Notes under the pieces: model-generated
Told to the model about the DNA's origin: nothing
The model's database searches: none
Seen by the model: the letters and a program-made list of their open reading frames with translations, nothing else
DNA from: Bacteroidales bacterium UBA5197
GTDB lineage: Bacteria; Bacteroidota; Bacteroidia; Bacteroidales; Lentimicrobiaceae
DNA length: 64,000 nt
NCBI GenBank assembly: GCA_002412885.1
Contig: DHVX01000049.1
Location: 39,929-103,928, forward strand
Reading direction: 5' to 3'
Shown: in pieces, positions 7,175 to 14,231 of the stretch
How the letters are laid out: every line of letters begins with the position of its first letter
Numbering within the stretch: the first letter of the stretch is position 1
Made by a program: the position numbers and the translations under genes

Positions 7175-8976
7175 TCTCCAAGCTAAATAGAATGAGACTT
7201 ATGGCAATTACTGCCAATCATATCTTTTTGAGAAGTATTTTTGCTGCATCTTTGTTTATCCTCATTTTTATTTCAGGCATCACATATAGAAATACTGTTT
7301 CACTTACCGATTCTATGGAGTGGGTGGTTCAGTCCTATAAATTCCAAACAGAGGTAGAACAATTATTCTCGTTGCTTAAAGATGCCGAGAACAGCCAAAG
7401 GGGATTTTTAATTGCCGGCGACAGTGCCTTTCTTGAAAAGTATTTTGAGTCACACAAGAGCGTGGTAAAATCATTTGCAAAATTGGATTCATTGCAGACA
7501 GGAAACCCGCAGCAGCAAAAGAATCTGAAGTTTCTGAATCAGTTGATCGATCTCAGGCTTCAGCAATATGATCTTTCATTGAAATACGGTTCTGACCTGT
7601 TCCTTAATCAGGAGGAACTTACTGCAAATATGAGGAAGGGATCTGAAATAACAAACCTCATTGATAAACAAATTGATAAGATAATAGATCTCGAGAGCAG
7701 CAACCTGAAAGAACGGCAAGAGAAATATGAGTTCAAGTCATTCTTTGTGCCCTGGTTTACGCTCTTCATCATGCTTTTTTCCCTTTTTGTTTTTGTTTTG
7801 GCTTATGTAAAAATCAACAGTGATCTTGAAGAGCAAAAACGATCGAATAAGAAATTGCTGATTTCAACAGAATCGATGAAACACGCCGAAGCAATCGGAG
7901 AATTCTTTATTACACAATGGGACTTAAAAACGAACCGGTATATTTTTTCCGACAACTTATATAGGCTTCTGGGTTGTGAGCCGCAATCATTTAAAGCAAC
8001 AGCAGAGAACTTTTTGAAATTCGTTCATCCAGACGATATACATATTGTAAGCAATGGAACGGAAAGTACAAGGCAATCCAGTATGGTTTTTCCGCGTACC
8101 TACAGAATTATTCGAAAAGATGGGGGAGTGCGTTACCTCAAATCGATGGGGAAGATCATAACCGATAGCAAGGGAAACCTTACGCATGTAAGTGTTGCCA
8201 AAGATATTACCCAATTTCAGTTGAGTAATATGGCTCTTGAAAAAAGAAATCAGGAGCTTTTACAAAGCATATCCGAGTTAGAGTCATTCAACCATGTGGC
8301 CAGCCACGATCTGCAGGAGCCATTGCGCAAAATCCAAACTTTTATATCACGCATTTCAGAAAAAGATCAGTTGATTATGGATGAAAACAGCAAGGAATAC
8401 TTTGCGCGGATTCAAGCTTCTGTTAGTCGTATGCGCACTCTTATCGATGATTTACTTTTATATTCCCGCACTACCAAAACAGATAAAGAATTTGAAAGAA
8501 CCGATTTGAATCTGTTGCTCGAAAACACCCTTCAGGAGTTATCACAGCAAATTGAAGAGAAGAATGCAGTTATCCATACAGAGAATCTGCCGGCTTTAAG
8601 AGTGATTCCTTTTCAAATTCAGCAACTTTTTTATAATCTGATCAGCAATTCATTGAAATATAGTAAACCCGGGCTTGCTCCGATAATAAAGATTGAATGC
8701 CGGAAAATAGAAACTCATGAAAATCCTGAGTTATTCTCTGATTCAGGCAAAGAGTATTATAAAATCTCGGTTTCAGATAATGGGCTGGGTTTTGAACAGG
8801 AATATGCCAATAAAGTATTTGAACTTTTTAACCGTCTGCACATCAAAGGCGATTATCCCGGAACAGGCATCGGACTGTCAATCTGTAAAAAAATAGCTGA
8901 AAATCATTCGGGAGTTATTACAGCAAAAAGCAAGCCTAACGAAGGTGCTGCTTTTTCAGTATTTCTTCCTGATTAG
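7171..8976 (+). CDS. CHASE3-PAS sensor histidine kinase
   Basis: Membrane sensor kinase of 601 residues. A transmembrane helix (about 20-40) leads to an extracytoplasmic CHASE3 domain (about 45-190, with the hallmark AENSQRGFLIAGD), then a second helix (about 192-212), a PAS_3-type domain (about 240-350), a HisKA dimerisation domain with phosphoacceptor His379 in ASHDLQEPLRK, and an ATPase domain with N-box NLISNSLKYSK, DNGLGFE and GTGIGLSICKK. The HDLQEP form is typical of kinases paired with single-domain regulators such as the one immediately upstream. Being co-translated with that regulator and an AraC gene, it probably adjusts transcription of the surrounding small-membrane-protein genes, though the signal is unknown. 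Confidence 0.93.
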   Translation: MISKLNRMRLMAITANHIFLRSIFAASLFILIFISGITYRNTVSLTDSMEWVVQSYKFQTEVEQLFSLLKDAENSQRGFLIAGDSAFLEKYFESHKSVVKSFAKLDSLQTGNPQQQKNLKFLNQLIDLRLQQYDLSLKYGSDLFLNQEELTANMRKGSEITNLIDKQIDKIIDLESSNLKERQEKYEFKSFFVPWFTLFIMLFSLFVFVLAYVKINSDLEEQKRSNKKLLISTESMKHAEAIGEFFITQWDLKTNRYIFSDNLYRLLGCEPQSFKATAENFLKFVHPDDIHIVSNGTESTRQSSMVFPRTYRIIRKDGGVRYLKSMGKIITDSKGNLTHVSVAKDITQFQLSNMALEKRNQELLQSISELESFNHVASHDLQEPLRKIQTFISRISEKDQLIMDENSKEYFARIQASVSRMRTLIDDLLLYSRTTKTDKEFERTDLNLLLENTLQELSQQIEEKNAVIHTENLPALRVIPFQIQQLFYNLISNSLKYSKPGLAPIIKIECRKIETHENPELFSDSGKEYYKISVSDNGLGFEQEYANKVFELFNRLHIKGDYPGTGIGLSICKKIAENHSGVITAKSKPNEGAAFSVFLPD

Positions 8977-9082
8977 TCGGAGTTTATTTTACCCGCCCTG
9001 TTTGCTGCATATGGGAATCATGTAATCATTAGCAAAAATCATGTTGCACTTTTCAATTGAAAGGATTGCATATTTGCGCCGA

Positions 9083-9090
9083 TAAGTTTG
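9083..9090 (+). promoter_or_regulatory. Bacteroidota -7 promoter box before the small membrane gene at 9182
   Basis: TAAGTTTG matches TAnnTTTG and lies 91 bp before the start codon. No TTG at the right -33 distance was found, so this is a moderate prediction. The region 8977-9181 holds no gene I can support. Confidence 0.4.
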
Positions 9091-9181
9091 TGCAAATGGT
9101 TTTGCATTTTCAATGGCGGTAATTAGAAAATTGTCTTTCTTCCTGCCAATCAAGTTTGGGTTTACTGTAATCAATAAACAA

Positions 9182-9337
9182 ATGGCACATGTTCTTTATA
9201 CCCTCGCAGTTATTCTGATTATACTCTGGGCTATTGGATTTCTGATCTTTAGTTTTAGTGCAATTATCCATTTATTGCTGGTGGTCGCTTTTATTCTTGT
9301 ATTGTTTAAAATGCTAAAGGATATTAAAGAAAATTAG
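9182..9337 (+). CDS. lmo0937-family small membrane protein
   Basis: A 51-residue protein beginning MAHVLYTLAVILIILWAIGF, with two hydrophobic helices (about 5-25 and 28-45) and a short basic tail. The pattern W-x-x-G-F then S-A-I-I-H-L-L-L-V-V-A matches the lmo0937 group of tiny membrane proteins, whose role is unknown. I start at the ATG at 9182; an in-frame upstream start at 9113 would add 23 residues unlike the family. A second member of the same group lies at 9642-9794 on the other strand. Both belong to a patch of small envelope proteins flanked by AraC genes. Confidence 0.75.
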   Translation: MAHVLYTLAVILIILWAIGFLIFSFSAIIHLLLVVAFILVLFKMLKDIKEN

Positions 9338-9462
9338 TTTGGCTTTAACATATCTTCCCTGTAGTTGCTTTTAATATATCCGGCTGAAGACTTTTTTTCG
9401 GAATAAAAACTCCGGTATTCATTCATTTCGGCGGTAGAATTACTATAAACCTCAATTCCCTG

Positions 9463-9493
9463 AAAAAAAAAGTCCCTGCCAGCAAGCAGGGAC
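9463..9493 (-). terminator. Intrinsic terminator (minus strand)
   Basis: GTCCCTGC (9472-9479) pairs perfectly with GCAGGGAC (9486-9493) around a 6-nt loop; on the minus strand the stem is followed by nine T residues (A run at 9463-9471). It would stop the transcript of the small genes at 9642-10171. The plus-strand side has no T run. Confidence 0.8.
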
Positions 9494-9641
9494 TCGATTT
9501 CACTAAGGCTCAAAGTCATATTTAGGGGAAAATATAAAAATCATTCCATTAAAAACATCCAATCAAACATAGGGGATACAAGATTTGCTGGTTATTCTCG
9601 CCTTAGTATATTTTAATAAACCTGAAGAAATAAAACAGCAG

Positions 9642-9794
9642 TTATATTTTCTTCCCTTGAATCAGCCTTAGAATTACTGCAACAATGGCAATAACAAGAA
9701 GTATGTGAATTAATCCACCGGCATGAAACCCTGCCCATCCTATCAACCATGCAATGATTAATACGACAGCGATGATATAAAGTAAATTTCCCAT
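9642..9794 (-). CDS. lmo0937-like small membrane protein (50 residues)
   Basis: Short gene found by reading the minus strand directly. It encodes 50 residues starting MGNLLYIIAVVLIIAWLIGW, then AGFHAGGLIHILLVIAIVAV and a basic tail ending QGKKI. Two helices (about 3-22 and 28-44) and the G-G-L-I-H-x-L-L-V-I-A pattern place it with the lmo0937-type proteins, like its neighbour at 9182. Its start is 47 bp after the stop of the gene at 9842-10171 on the same strand, so the two are probably one operon ending at the terminator at 9463-9493. Function unknown. Confidence 0.75.
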   Translation of the reverse strand: MGNLLYIIAVVLIIAWLIGWAGFHAGGLIHILLVIAIVAVILRLIQGKKI

Positions 9795-9841
9795 TTTGGT
9801 CGGTTTTTATTGGTTAATAAATTGATTATTTATCAGAGAAC

Positions 9842-10171
9842 TTAAAGCAAGAGGATCAGAAGCAGAACGATTAATATTGCAGCTCCAACTGAAATATACA
9901 ATCCACCACTGCTGTTCAGATTTTCAGCTTTGAGGTCACTTTTTATCATTTTCACTTCAGCACGCAGTTCTTTTTTCTCCGATTTGGTTTTCTCGGTAAG
10001 ATCCATCGCTTTAATTTCTTCCAACCGCAATATCATTGCCTGTGCTTCGGAGGAGATTTCGATTTTTTCCTTTTTTGCAAAAGGATTTACTTTTGAATTA
10101 TCTTCTGCATGAGCGGGGATAAATAGCAGCATAACTGCTGCAGTCATCAAACCCAAAATAATTTTTTTCAT
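9842..10171 (-). CDS. Small exported membrane-anchored protein
   Basis: A 109-residue protein of unknown function. A signal peptide (about 1-22, ending PAHA-E) is followed by a highly charged helical region (about 35-85, with LRLEEIKAMD and TKSEKKELRAEVKMIKSDL) likely to form a coiled coil, then SSGGLYISVGAAILIVLLLI, a C-terminal transmembrane helix. The layout (signal, charged helix, C-terminal anchor) recurs in uncharacterised Bacteroidota stress proteins. Upstream on the minus strand, GAACTTTG (one mismatch to TAnnTTTG) may be the -7 box. It probably leads an operon with the 50-residue gene at 9642-9794. Confidence 0.7.
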   Translation of the reverse strand: MKKIILGLMTAAVMLLFIPAHAEDNSKVNPFAKKEKIEISSEAQAMILRLEEIKAMDLTEKTKSEKKELRAEVKMIKSDLKAENLNSSGGLYISVGAAILIVLLLILLL

Positions 10172-10278
10172 TTTCGTTCTCTTTTAAGTGTGTGAAATTA
10201 ATAAAGCAAAGTTCGGCATCAAAAGCCCGGTTTCAGTTATACAATTGCCTGAAAAAATTATATCATTCACACATTCTG

Positions 10279-10788
10279 CTATTTATTTCTACCCTTACCT
10301 TTTGTACCGCTTTTTCCGGGTTTGTTTCCGTTACCCTTTGAAGGGCCCATCTTTGATGATTTTTTAACAACCCTGTTATTCTGTTGTTTCATTCCGGCAT
10401 TTTTGTGATCAGGTTTTGGTCCTATACTTTTTTGTGGTGGTCCTTTGTAACCTTTTTTATACTTCACCTTATATTCTTTAAAATGGACATAAGGAGAATT
10501 CCCGCGGTAATCGGTCATCACTACTTTATAGCCGCTGTAGAGATCATAGGATCTGTAACGATATGGCAGATTAGCACGCCTTACCCAGGTTCCTCTTTCA
10601 TAATAAATGAACCTTGAATTATGAACATCATAATACGATTCCACATCAGGAAGATAGTAGTATTGCACACTGTTGTAACCGGAAGGGCCCCAGGCCGGAG
10701 GAGTTCCCAACACTATGGTAACCTGCGAAAAAGCAGTAGCTGTTATAAAAAGCAAAAAACCGGCTATGAGTAATTTAATTGTTTTCAT
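10279..10788 (-). CDS. Exported basic protein with Tyr-rich core and Lys/Gly-rich tail
   Basis: A 169-residue secreted protein that I do not recognise. I start at the ATG at 10788, which gives a clean signal peptide (MKTIKLLIAGFLLFITATAF then SQ); the upstream start at 10833 adds 15 unlikely residues. The middle (about 25-105) is rich in Tyr, Arg and Pro, with phrases such as YYYLPDVESYYDVHNSRFIY that recur in small Bacteroidota periplasmic proteins. The last ~65 residues are strongly basic, Lys/Gly/Asn rich and probably disordered, which could bind anionic polymers such as LPS, nucleic acid or peptidoglycan. The neighbours are also small exported proteins. Confidence 0.7.
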   Translation of the reverse strand: MKTIKLLIAGFLLFITATAFSQVTIVLGTPPAWGPSGYNSVQYYYLPDVESYYDVHNSRFIYYERGTWVRRANLPYRYRSYDLYSGYKVVMTDYRGNSPYVHFKEYKVKYKKGYKGPPQKSIGPKPDHKNAGMKQQNNRVVKKSSKMGPSKGNGNKPGKSGTKGKGRNK

Positions 10789-10949
10789 TTGAGTAAGTTT
10801 TAAAATGTTAAAACAATGACAGATTTTTTTCAAAAACAGTTGACTGAATATTCAAATGCCCGAGCAGCCAATTCTGTTTGATTTCCAAACAATATTGACC
10901 ACTCAGGCACTAAACTTTCTTAAATGACAGAAAGAAAATTTAACTAAGT

Positions 10950-11486
10950 CTAGTGAATTGCAAGTCCTATTGTTGAGACTCCTGTTGAAAGATCAAGGAA
11001 TATTCCTACTTTCTGACTCAGGTGATATTCAGCTCCAACGTGCAGATCGAGAAAAAGAGGGCGCGGACGTACGTAATAATCCCTGTTGCCATTGTAATCG
11101 TTATCCCATCTTGAATTTACCAGTGCAAATCCAAGTGATCCGGCAAGGTAAAAGTCCCATGCTGAATTGGCCTTCAATATTTCATCCAGATACAGTGATC
11201 CTTTAACTCCGATAGGAATAACGGATTCACGATAATGATCACCTCTGAATGAGTAAAAATTTACAAAAGGAGCGAGGGTAAAATTTCTGGCAACGTCAAA
11301 TTCATAATCCAGATGAAATACTGTAATTGACCGGTTTGTGTAACCATAATAACCAGAGTATCCGCCAATTCCCAATCCCAGATTCAGCGTATTTCCATAT
11401 CCTCCACCCGAAGTATTGCTTTGGGCAAATGAACCATATCCGACTATTGAAAGGCAGAAAAGCATAATAATAACAAATTTTTTCAT
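10950..11486 (-). CDS. Small outer-membrane beta-barrel protein
   Basis: A 178-residue predicted outer-membrane protein. The start at 11486 gives MKKFVIIMLFCLSIVGYGSF and a signal peptide cut near FAQ; the upstream in-frame start at 11549 would bury it. The rest alternates hydrophobic and polar residues with many Gly, Tyr and Phe (for example LNLGLGIGGYSGYYGY and FTLAPFVNFYSF), as in an 8-stranded barrel. The final strand is GVSTIGLAIH, without the usual terminal Phe. It lies between the Tyr-rich protein gene and an AraC gene, all on the minus strand, and may be under that regulator's control. The specific function cannot be told. Confidence 0.72.
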   Translation of the reverse strand: MKKFVIIMLFCLSIVGYGSFAQSNTSGGGYGNTLNLGLGIGGYSGYYGYTNRSITVFHLDYEFDVARNFTLAPFVNFYSFRGDHYRESVIPIGVKGSLYLDEILKANSAWDFYLAGSLGFALVNSRWDNDYNGNRDYYVRPRPLFLDLHVGAEYHLSQKVGIFLDLSTGVSTIGLAIH

Positions 11487-11571
11487 GGTGTGTTGTGTTT
11501 TTAATGCCGTGCAAAGATCATCGCAATTGCCTACTAAAGCATTACACAATTAACAGTATTAGTTGTATCTT

Positions 11572-12132
11572 TCACACATTATCCATGGGCAAATATTTGT
11601 TTTGCCTGAGCTTCCTGTAAAAAGTAGGTGTAAGTCCTGTAATTCTTTTAAACTGGGTTGATAAATGCGCAACGCTGCAATAATTTAATCGGTAAGATAT
11701 CTCCGTTAGCGTAAAATTCTCATTGAGAAGCAATTCCTTTACCCGTTCAATTTTCGATTTTATATAATATTGTTCTATGGTTATTTCGTTTAATTCCGAA
11801 AACAAGCTTGCAAGATGGTTATAGTCAGTTTGCAGTTTTGCGCTGATTGCATCGGAGATATTTATTTTAGACAGTTCCTCTTTACCGTAAACAATTTCAA
11901 GCAATGCATTCTTAATTCTTTCATTCAGAATGGCTTTCTTGTCATCCAATATTTCAAGCCCCGATGCTAAAAGAACGGCCCTCAATTGTTCCAATTGTTT
12001 ACTGCTCAGTTCTTCGCTGATGACAACCTCGCCCAAATCAATCATTAAGCAGTGAAATCCGAGACTTTCCAACTCCGATTGAACCACCATTTTACAGCGG
12101 ATCGAAATCATGTTTTTTATAAATAGTTTCAT
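11572..12132 (-). CDS. AraC-family regulator with partly degenerate HMA-like N-terminus
   Basis: A 186-residue transcription regulator. The N-terminal ~70 residues begin MKLFIKNMISIRCKMVVQSE, which lines up with the heavy-metal-associated motif NMxCxxC; the first cysteine is Ser10 and the second, Cys13, remains. The AraC DNA-binding region follows (about 85-180), with FTLTEISYRLNYCSVAHLST and FKRITGLTPTFYRKL. It is most like the regulator at 6111 and more distantly the one at 53889. The 85 bp between its stop and the next gene downstream hold no other gene. Its promoter region contains a -7 box set inside a 7-bp inverted repeat (12154-12176), consistent with autoregulation. Confidence 0.85.
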   Translation of the reverse strand: MKLFIKNMISIRCKMVVQSELESLGFHCLMIDLGEVVISEELSSKQLEQLRAVLLASGLEILDDKKAILNERIKNALLEIVYGKEELSKINISDAISAKLQTDYNHLASLFSELNEITIEQYYIKSKIERVKELLLNENFTLTEISYRLNYCSVAHLSTQFKRITGLTPTFYRKLRQNKYLPMDNV

Positions 12133-12153
12133 CTGCAGATAAGATTAGCAATT

Positions 12154-12176
12154 ATGCTTAATACAAAAATAAGCAT
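12154..12176 (-). promoter_or_regulatory. Promoter box inside an inverted repeat before the second AraC gene
   Basis: ATGCTTA (12154-12160) and TAAGCAT (12170-12176) are exact inverted copies 9 bp apart. On the minus strand TATTTTTG (12171-12164) overlaps them and matches the -7 consensus TAnnTTTG. A protein bound to this palindrome would block the promoter. Confidence 0.5.
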
Positions 12177-12283
12177 TTCTTATCATAATAATAAATACAA
12201 CGGGCAAAACATTCCTGAGTTTTCTGACATATGTTGTAATTTTTGACGCATCGGCCTGTACTTATCTTCTTCTTTTTATTCTC

Positions 12284-12291
12284 TATCTTTG
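12284..12291 (+). promoter_or_regulatory. Bacteroidota -7 promoter box directly before rbfA
   Basis: TATCTTTG is a perfect TAnnTTTG match. It ends only 4 bp before the rbfA start codon, so a transcript made here would have almost no leader. Confidence 0.6.
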
Positions 12292-12295
12292 TGCC

Positions 12296-12634
12296 ATGGA
12301 AAGTACAAGACAACAAAAAATTTCGCGACTGCTTCAAAAAGACCTGGGAGAAATTTTCCAACTCATGGCCCGCGACCATTTGCAGGGGTTCTTAATCACC
12401 GTTACCAAGGTTTATATTTCACCCGACCTTTCAATTGCCAAAGTTTATCTGAGTCTTTTTGGTGCTGGTGACCGTGAGGAAATCTTCAAGCGCATCAACA
12501 AAACAAAGAAAGAAATACGGCATCAGCTTGCACTCAGGGTTGGAAAGCAAATGAGGATAATTCCCGACCTGGCTTTCTTTATCGACGATTCACTCGATTA
12601 TATTGAGAATATAGATAACCTTCTCAAAGCCTGA
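12296..12634 (+). CDS. rbfA: Ribosome-binding factor A
   Basis: Cytoplasmic 30S ribosome maturation factor that binds 16S rRNA during late assembly and helps cold adaptation. The 112-residue protein has the typical KH-like fold sequence: N-terminal STRQQKISRLLQKDLGEIFQ, then the strand/helix region ITVTKVYISPDLSIAKVYLS, LRVGKQMRIIPDLAFFIDDS and a short C-terminal helix ending NLLKA. Length is normal for the family. The start codon is well fixed because the N-terminus matches the family from residue 1. A -7 box abuts the start codon. The LolC/E-like gene begins 28 bp downstream, so the two may be co-transcribed, a pairing I have often seen in Bacteroidota. Confidence 0.95.
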   Translation: MESTRQQKISRLLQKDLGEIFQLMARDHLQGFLITVTKVYISPDLSIAKVYLSLFGAGDREEIFKRINKTKKEIRHQLALRVGKQMRIIPDLAFFIDDSLDYIENIDNLLKA

Positions 12635-12662
12635 TCGTTACAAACAATCAACATCCAAAATA

Positions 12663-13904
12663 TTGAAACTGCCGCTTTTCATAGCCTGGAGATACCTGAA
12701 ATCGAAGAAATCGCACAATGTGATCAACATCATTTCAGGTGTTTCGGTTGCCGGAGTTACCATTGGAACCATGGCACTTATTGTTGTGCTTTCGGTTTTC
12801 AATGGATTTGAGAGTCTGGTGGTTTCGCTTTTCAATACTTTTGACCCTCACATTAAAGTATATCCTGCAGCGGGTAAAACTTTTGCCGACAGCACTTATC
12901 CCTGGCAAAAAGTAGCTGATGTGAAGGGCATTGTTGCACAAACCGGTGTGATTGAAGAAAAAGTGCTGCTTCGTTACGGAACAAATCAATATCTGGCCAC
13001 ATTAAAAGGCGTTGATAAAAACTACGAAACCTGGACCGGACTCAGCAGCATGATGTCTGAAGGCAGTCTCATGCTGGAGTTCAAAGGCAGGCCGCTGGCC
13101 ATTCCCGGACAAGGAGTCGCTTACTACCTCGGATTGAATCTCGATGATTTTGAACAGGAAATTGAAGTGTATGCTCCCCGACGTACCGGAAATATCGGGC
13201 TCAATCCTGAGCAGGCATTTAATCGTGTGGATATAAGGCCTGTGGGGATATTTTCTGTACAGCAGGATTTCGACTCAAAGTACATGATTGTTCCACTCTC
13301 GTTCGCACGCGATGCCCTTGAATATCAGGGTGAACTTTCGGCTGTGGAGATTGCAATTGGTGATGAAAAGAATCTGATTGCCATGCAGCGCGAAATTCAG
13401 GGAATTCTGGGAAGTGCTTTCGAAGTAAAAAATCGTTTTGAGCAGCAGGAAATGCTTTACAAAATCATGAGGTCTGAAAAATGGGCCATCTTTATGATCC
13501 TGGGATTTATACTTTTCATAGCAACTTTTAATGTAATCGGTTCGCTTTCAATGCTGATTCTTGAAAAGAAAAAAGATATTGCCATTTTGCAAAGTATGGG
13601 AGGCGATGAGTTGCTGATTCGACGGATTTTTCTTGTGCAAGGCATGATGGTTTCTTTTGGTGGTGCATTTGCAGGAATGTTGATCGGGGCAGCCATCTGT
13701 TTCATTCAGCAGCAATTTGGCCTGGTAAAGATTAATACCGAAGGCGGCTCATTTTTGATAGATGCTTATCCAGTGCTCATGCAATGGAAAGATTTTATTT
13801 ATGTTTTTGTGGTTGTTTCTGTCATTGGTTTTGTTGCAGCGTGGTTTCCTGTCAGAAACATTGGCAGGATCGGATCAGTAATCGTTGCGCTTCACAGCAG
13901 ATAA
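12663..13904 (+). CDS. LolC/LolE-type lipoprotein-releasing permease (FtsX family)
   Basis: Inner-membrane permease of the LolCDE type, which releases lipoproteins from the inner membrane for transport to the outer membrane. The start is TTG at 12663; it aligns with the usual family start and gives the conserved N-terminus LFIAWRYLKSKKSHNVINII. A first transmembrane helix (about 22-50, with SVAGVTIGTMALIVVLSVFN) is followed by a large periplasmic MacB_PCD-like domain (about 50-265) and three C-terminal helices (about 275-300, 320-350, 375-400), with the FtsX phrase ILEKKKDIAILQSMG. The 413-residue length is typical. No LolD-like ATPase is adjacent, which is common in this phylum. Confidence 0.9.
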   Translation: MKLPLFIAWRYLKSKKSHNVINIISGVSVAGVTIGTMALIVVLSVFNGFESLVVSLFNTFDPHIKVYPAAGKTFADSTYPWQKVADVKGIVAQTGVIEEKVLLRYGTNQYLATLKGVDKNYETWTGLSSMMSEGSLMLEFKGRPLAIPGQGVAYYLGLNLDDFEQEIEVYAPRRTGNIGLNPEQAFNRVDIRPVGIFSVQQDFDSKYMIVPLSFARDALEYQGELSAVEIAIGDEKNLIAMQREIQGILGSAFEVKNRFEQQEMLYKIMRSEKWAIFMILGFILFIATFNVIGSLSMLILEKKKDIAILQSMGGDELLIRRIFLVQGMMVSFGGAFAGMLIGAAICFIQQQFGLVKINTEGGSFLIDAYPVLMQWKDFIYVFVVVSVIGFVAAWFPVRNIGRIGSVIVALHSR

Positions 13905-14231
13905 GATTATGGCTATTTTCGTTGGCCGGATCTAAAAATCAAAATATCTGGTTAATTGCCACAGCCGTAAAAACTGAAAAATAATATGAAAAGTGTGTTA
14001 CATTCAGGCTGCTTTTCGGATTAATAGGTGCCCTGATTAATAAAATATTTTGCAAAGTCAGGCTAAATTAGATTTGTCACCCAAGTTCTTGTAGCAATGA
14101 AATGATTTATTGATCTGATAAACAGCTTTATAGATCATTTATTTTTTTTGCTATAAAAGTTGGATCGATGTGATTTATATATAGTTTTGCAGGGTTAACA
14201 AATTCCGGGATTTCCTTATAAAATTCTTTTC
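13905..14231 (+). other. Intergenic region with the C25 operon promoter
   Basis: A 327-bp gap between the permease and the first C25 peptidase. Apart from a promoter near 14160-14189 and general AT richness, I see no gene, strong hairpin or repeat. A reading frame at 13784-13984 that enters it is Cys/Trp rich and overlaps the permease, so it was discounted. Confidence 0.6.
14160..14189 (+). promoter_or_regulatory. Bacteroidota promoter for the C25 peptidase pair
   Basis: TTG at 14160-14162 and TAGTTTTG at 14182-14189 match the -33 and -7 elements with a 19-bp spacer, the best-formed promoter seen in the window. It lies 42 bp before the start of the first peptidase, and with only 21 bp between the two peptidase genes it probably drives both. 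Confidence 0.7.

Noticed and set aside
9334..9519. A 61-codon minus-strand frame (MTLSLSEIESLLAGRDFFFQ...)
   Set aside because: It runs straight through a perfect terminator hairpin whose T run encodes DFFF, overlaps the convergent lmo0937-like gene, has no promoter box and shows no recognisable family.
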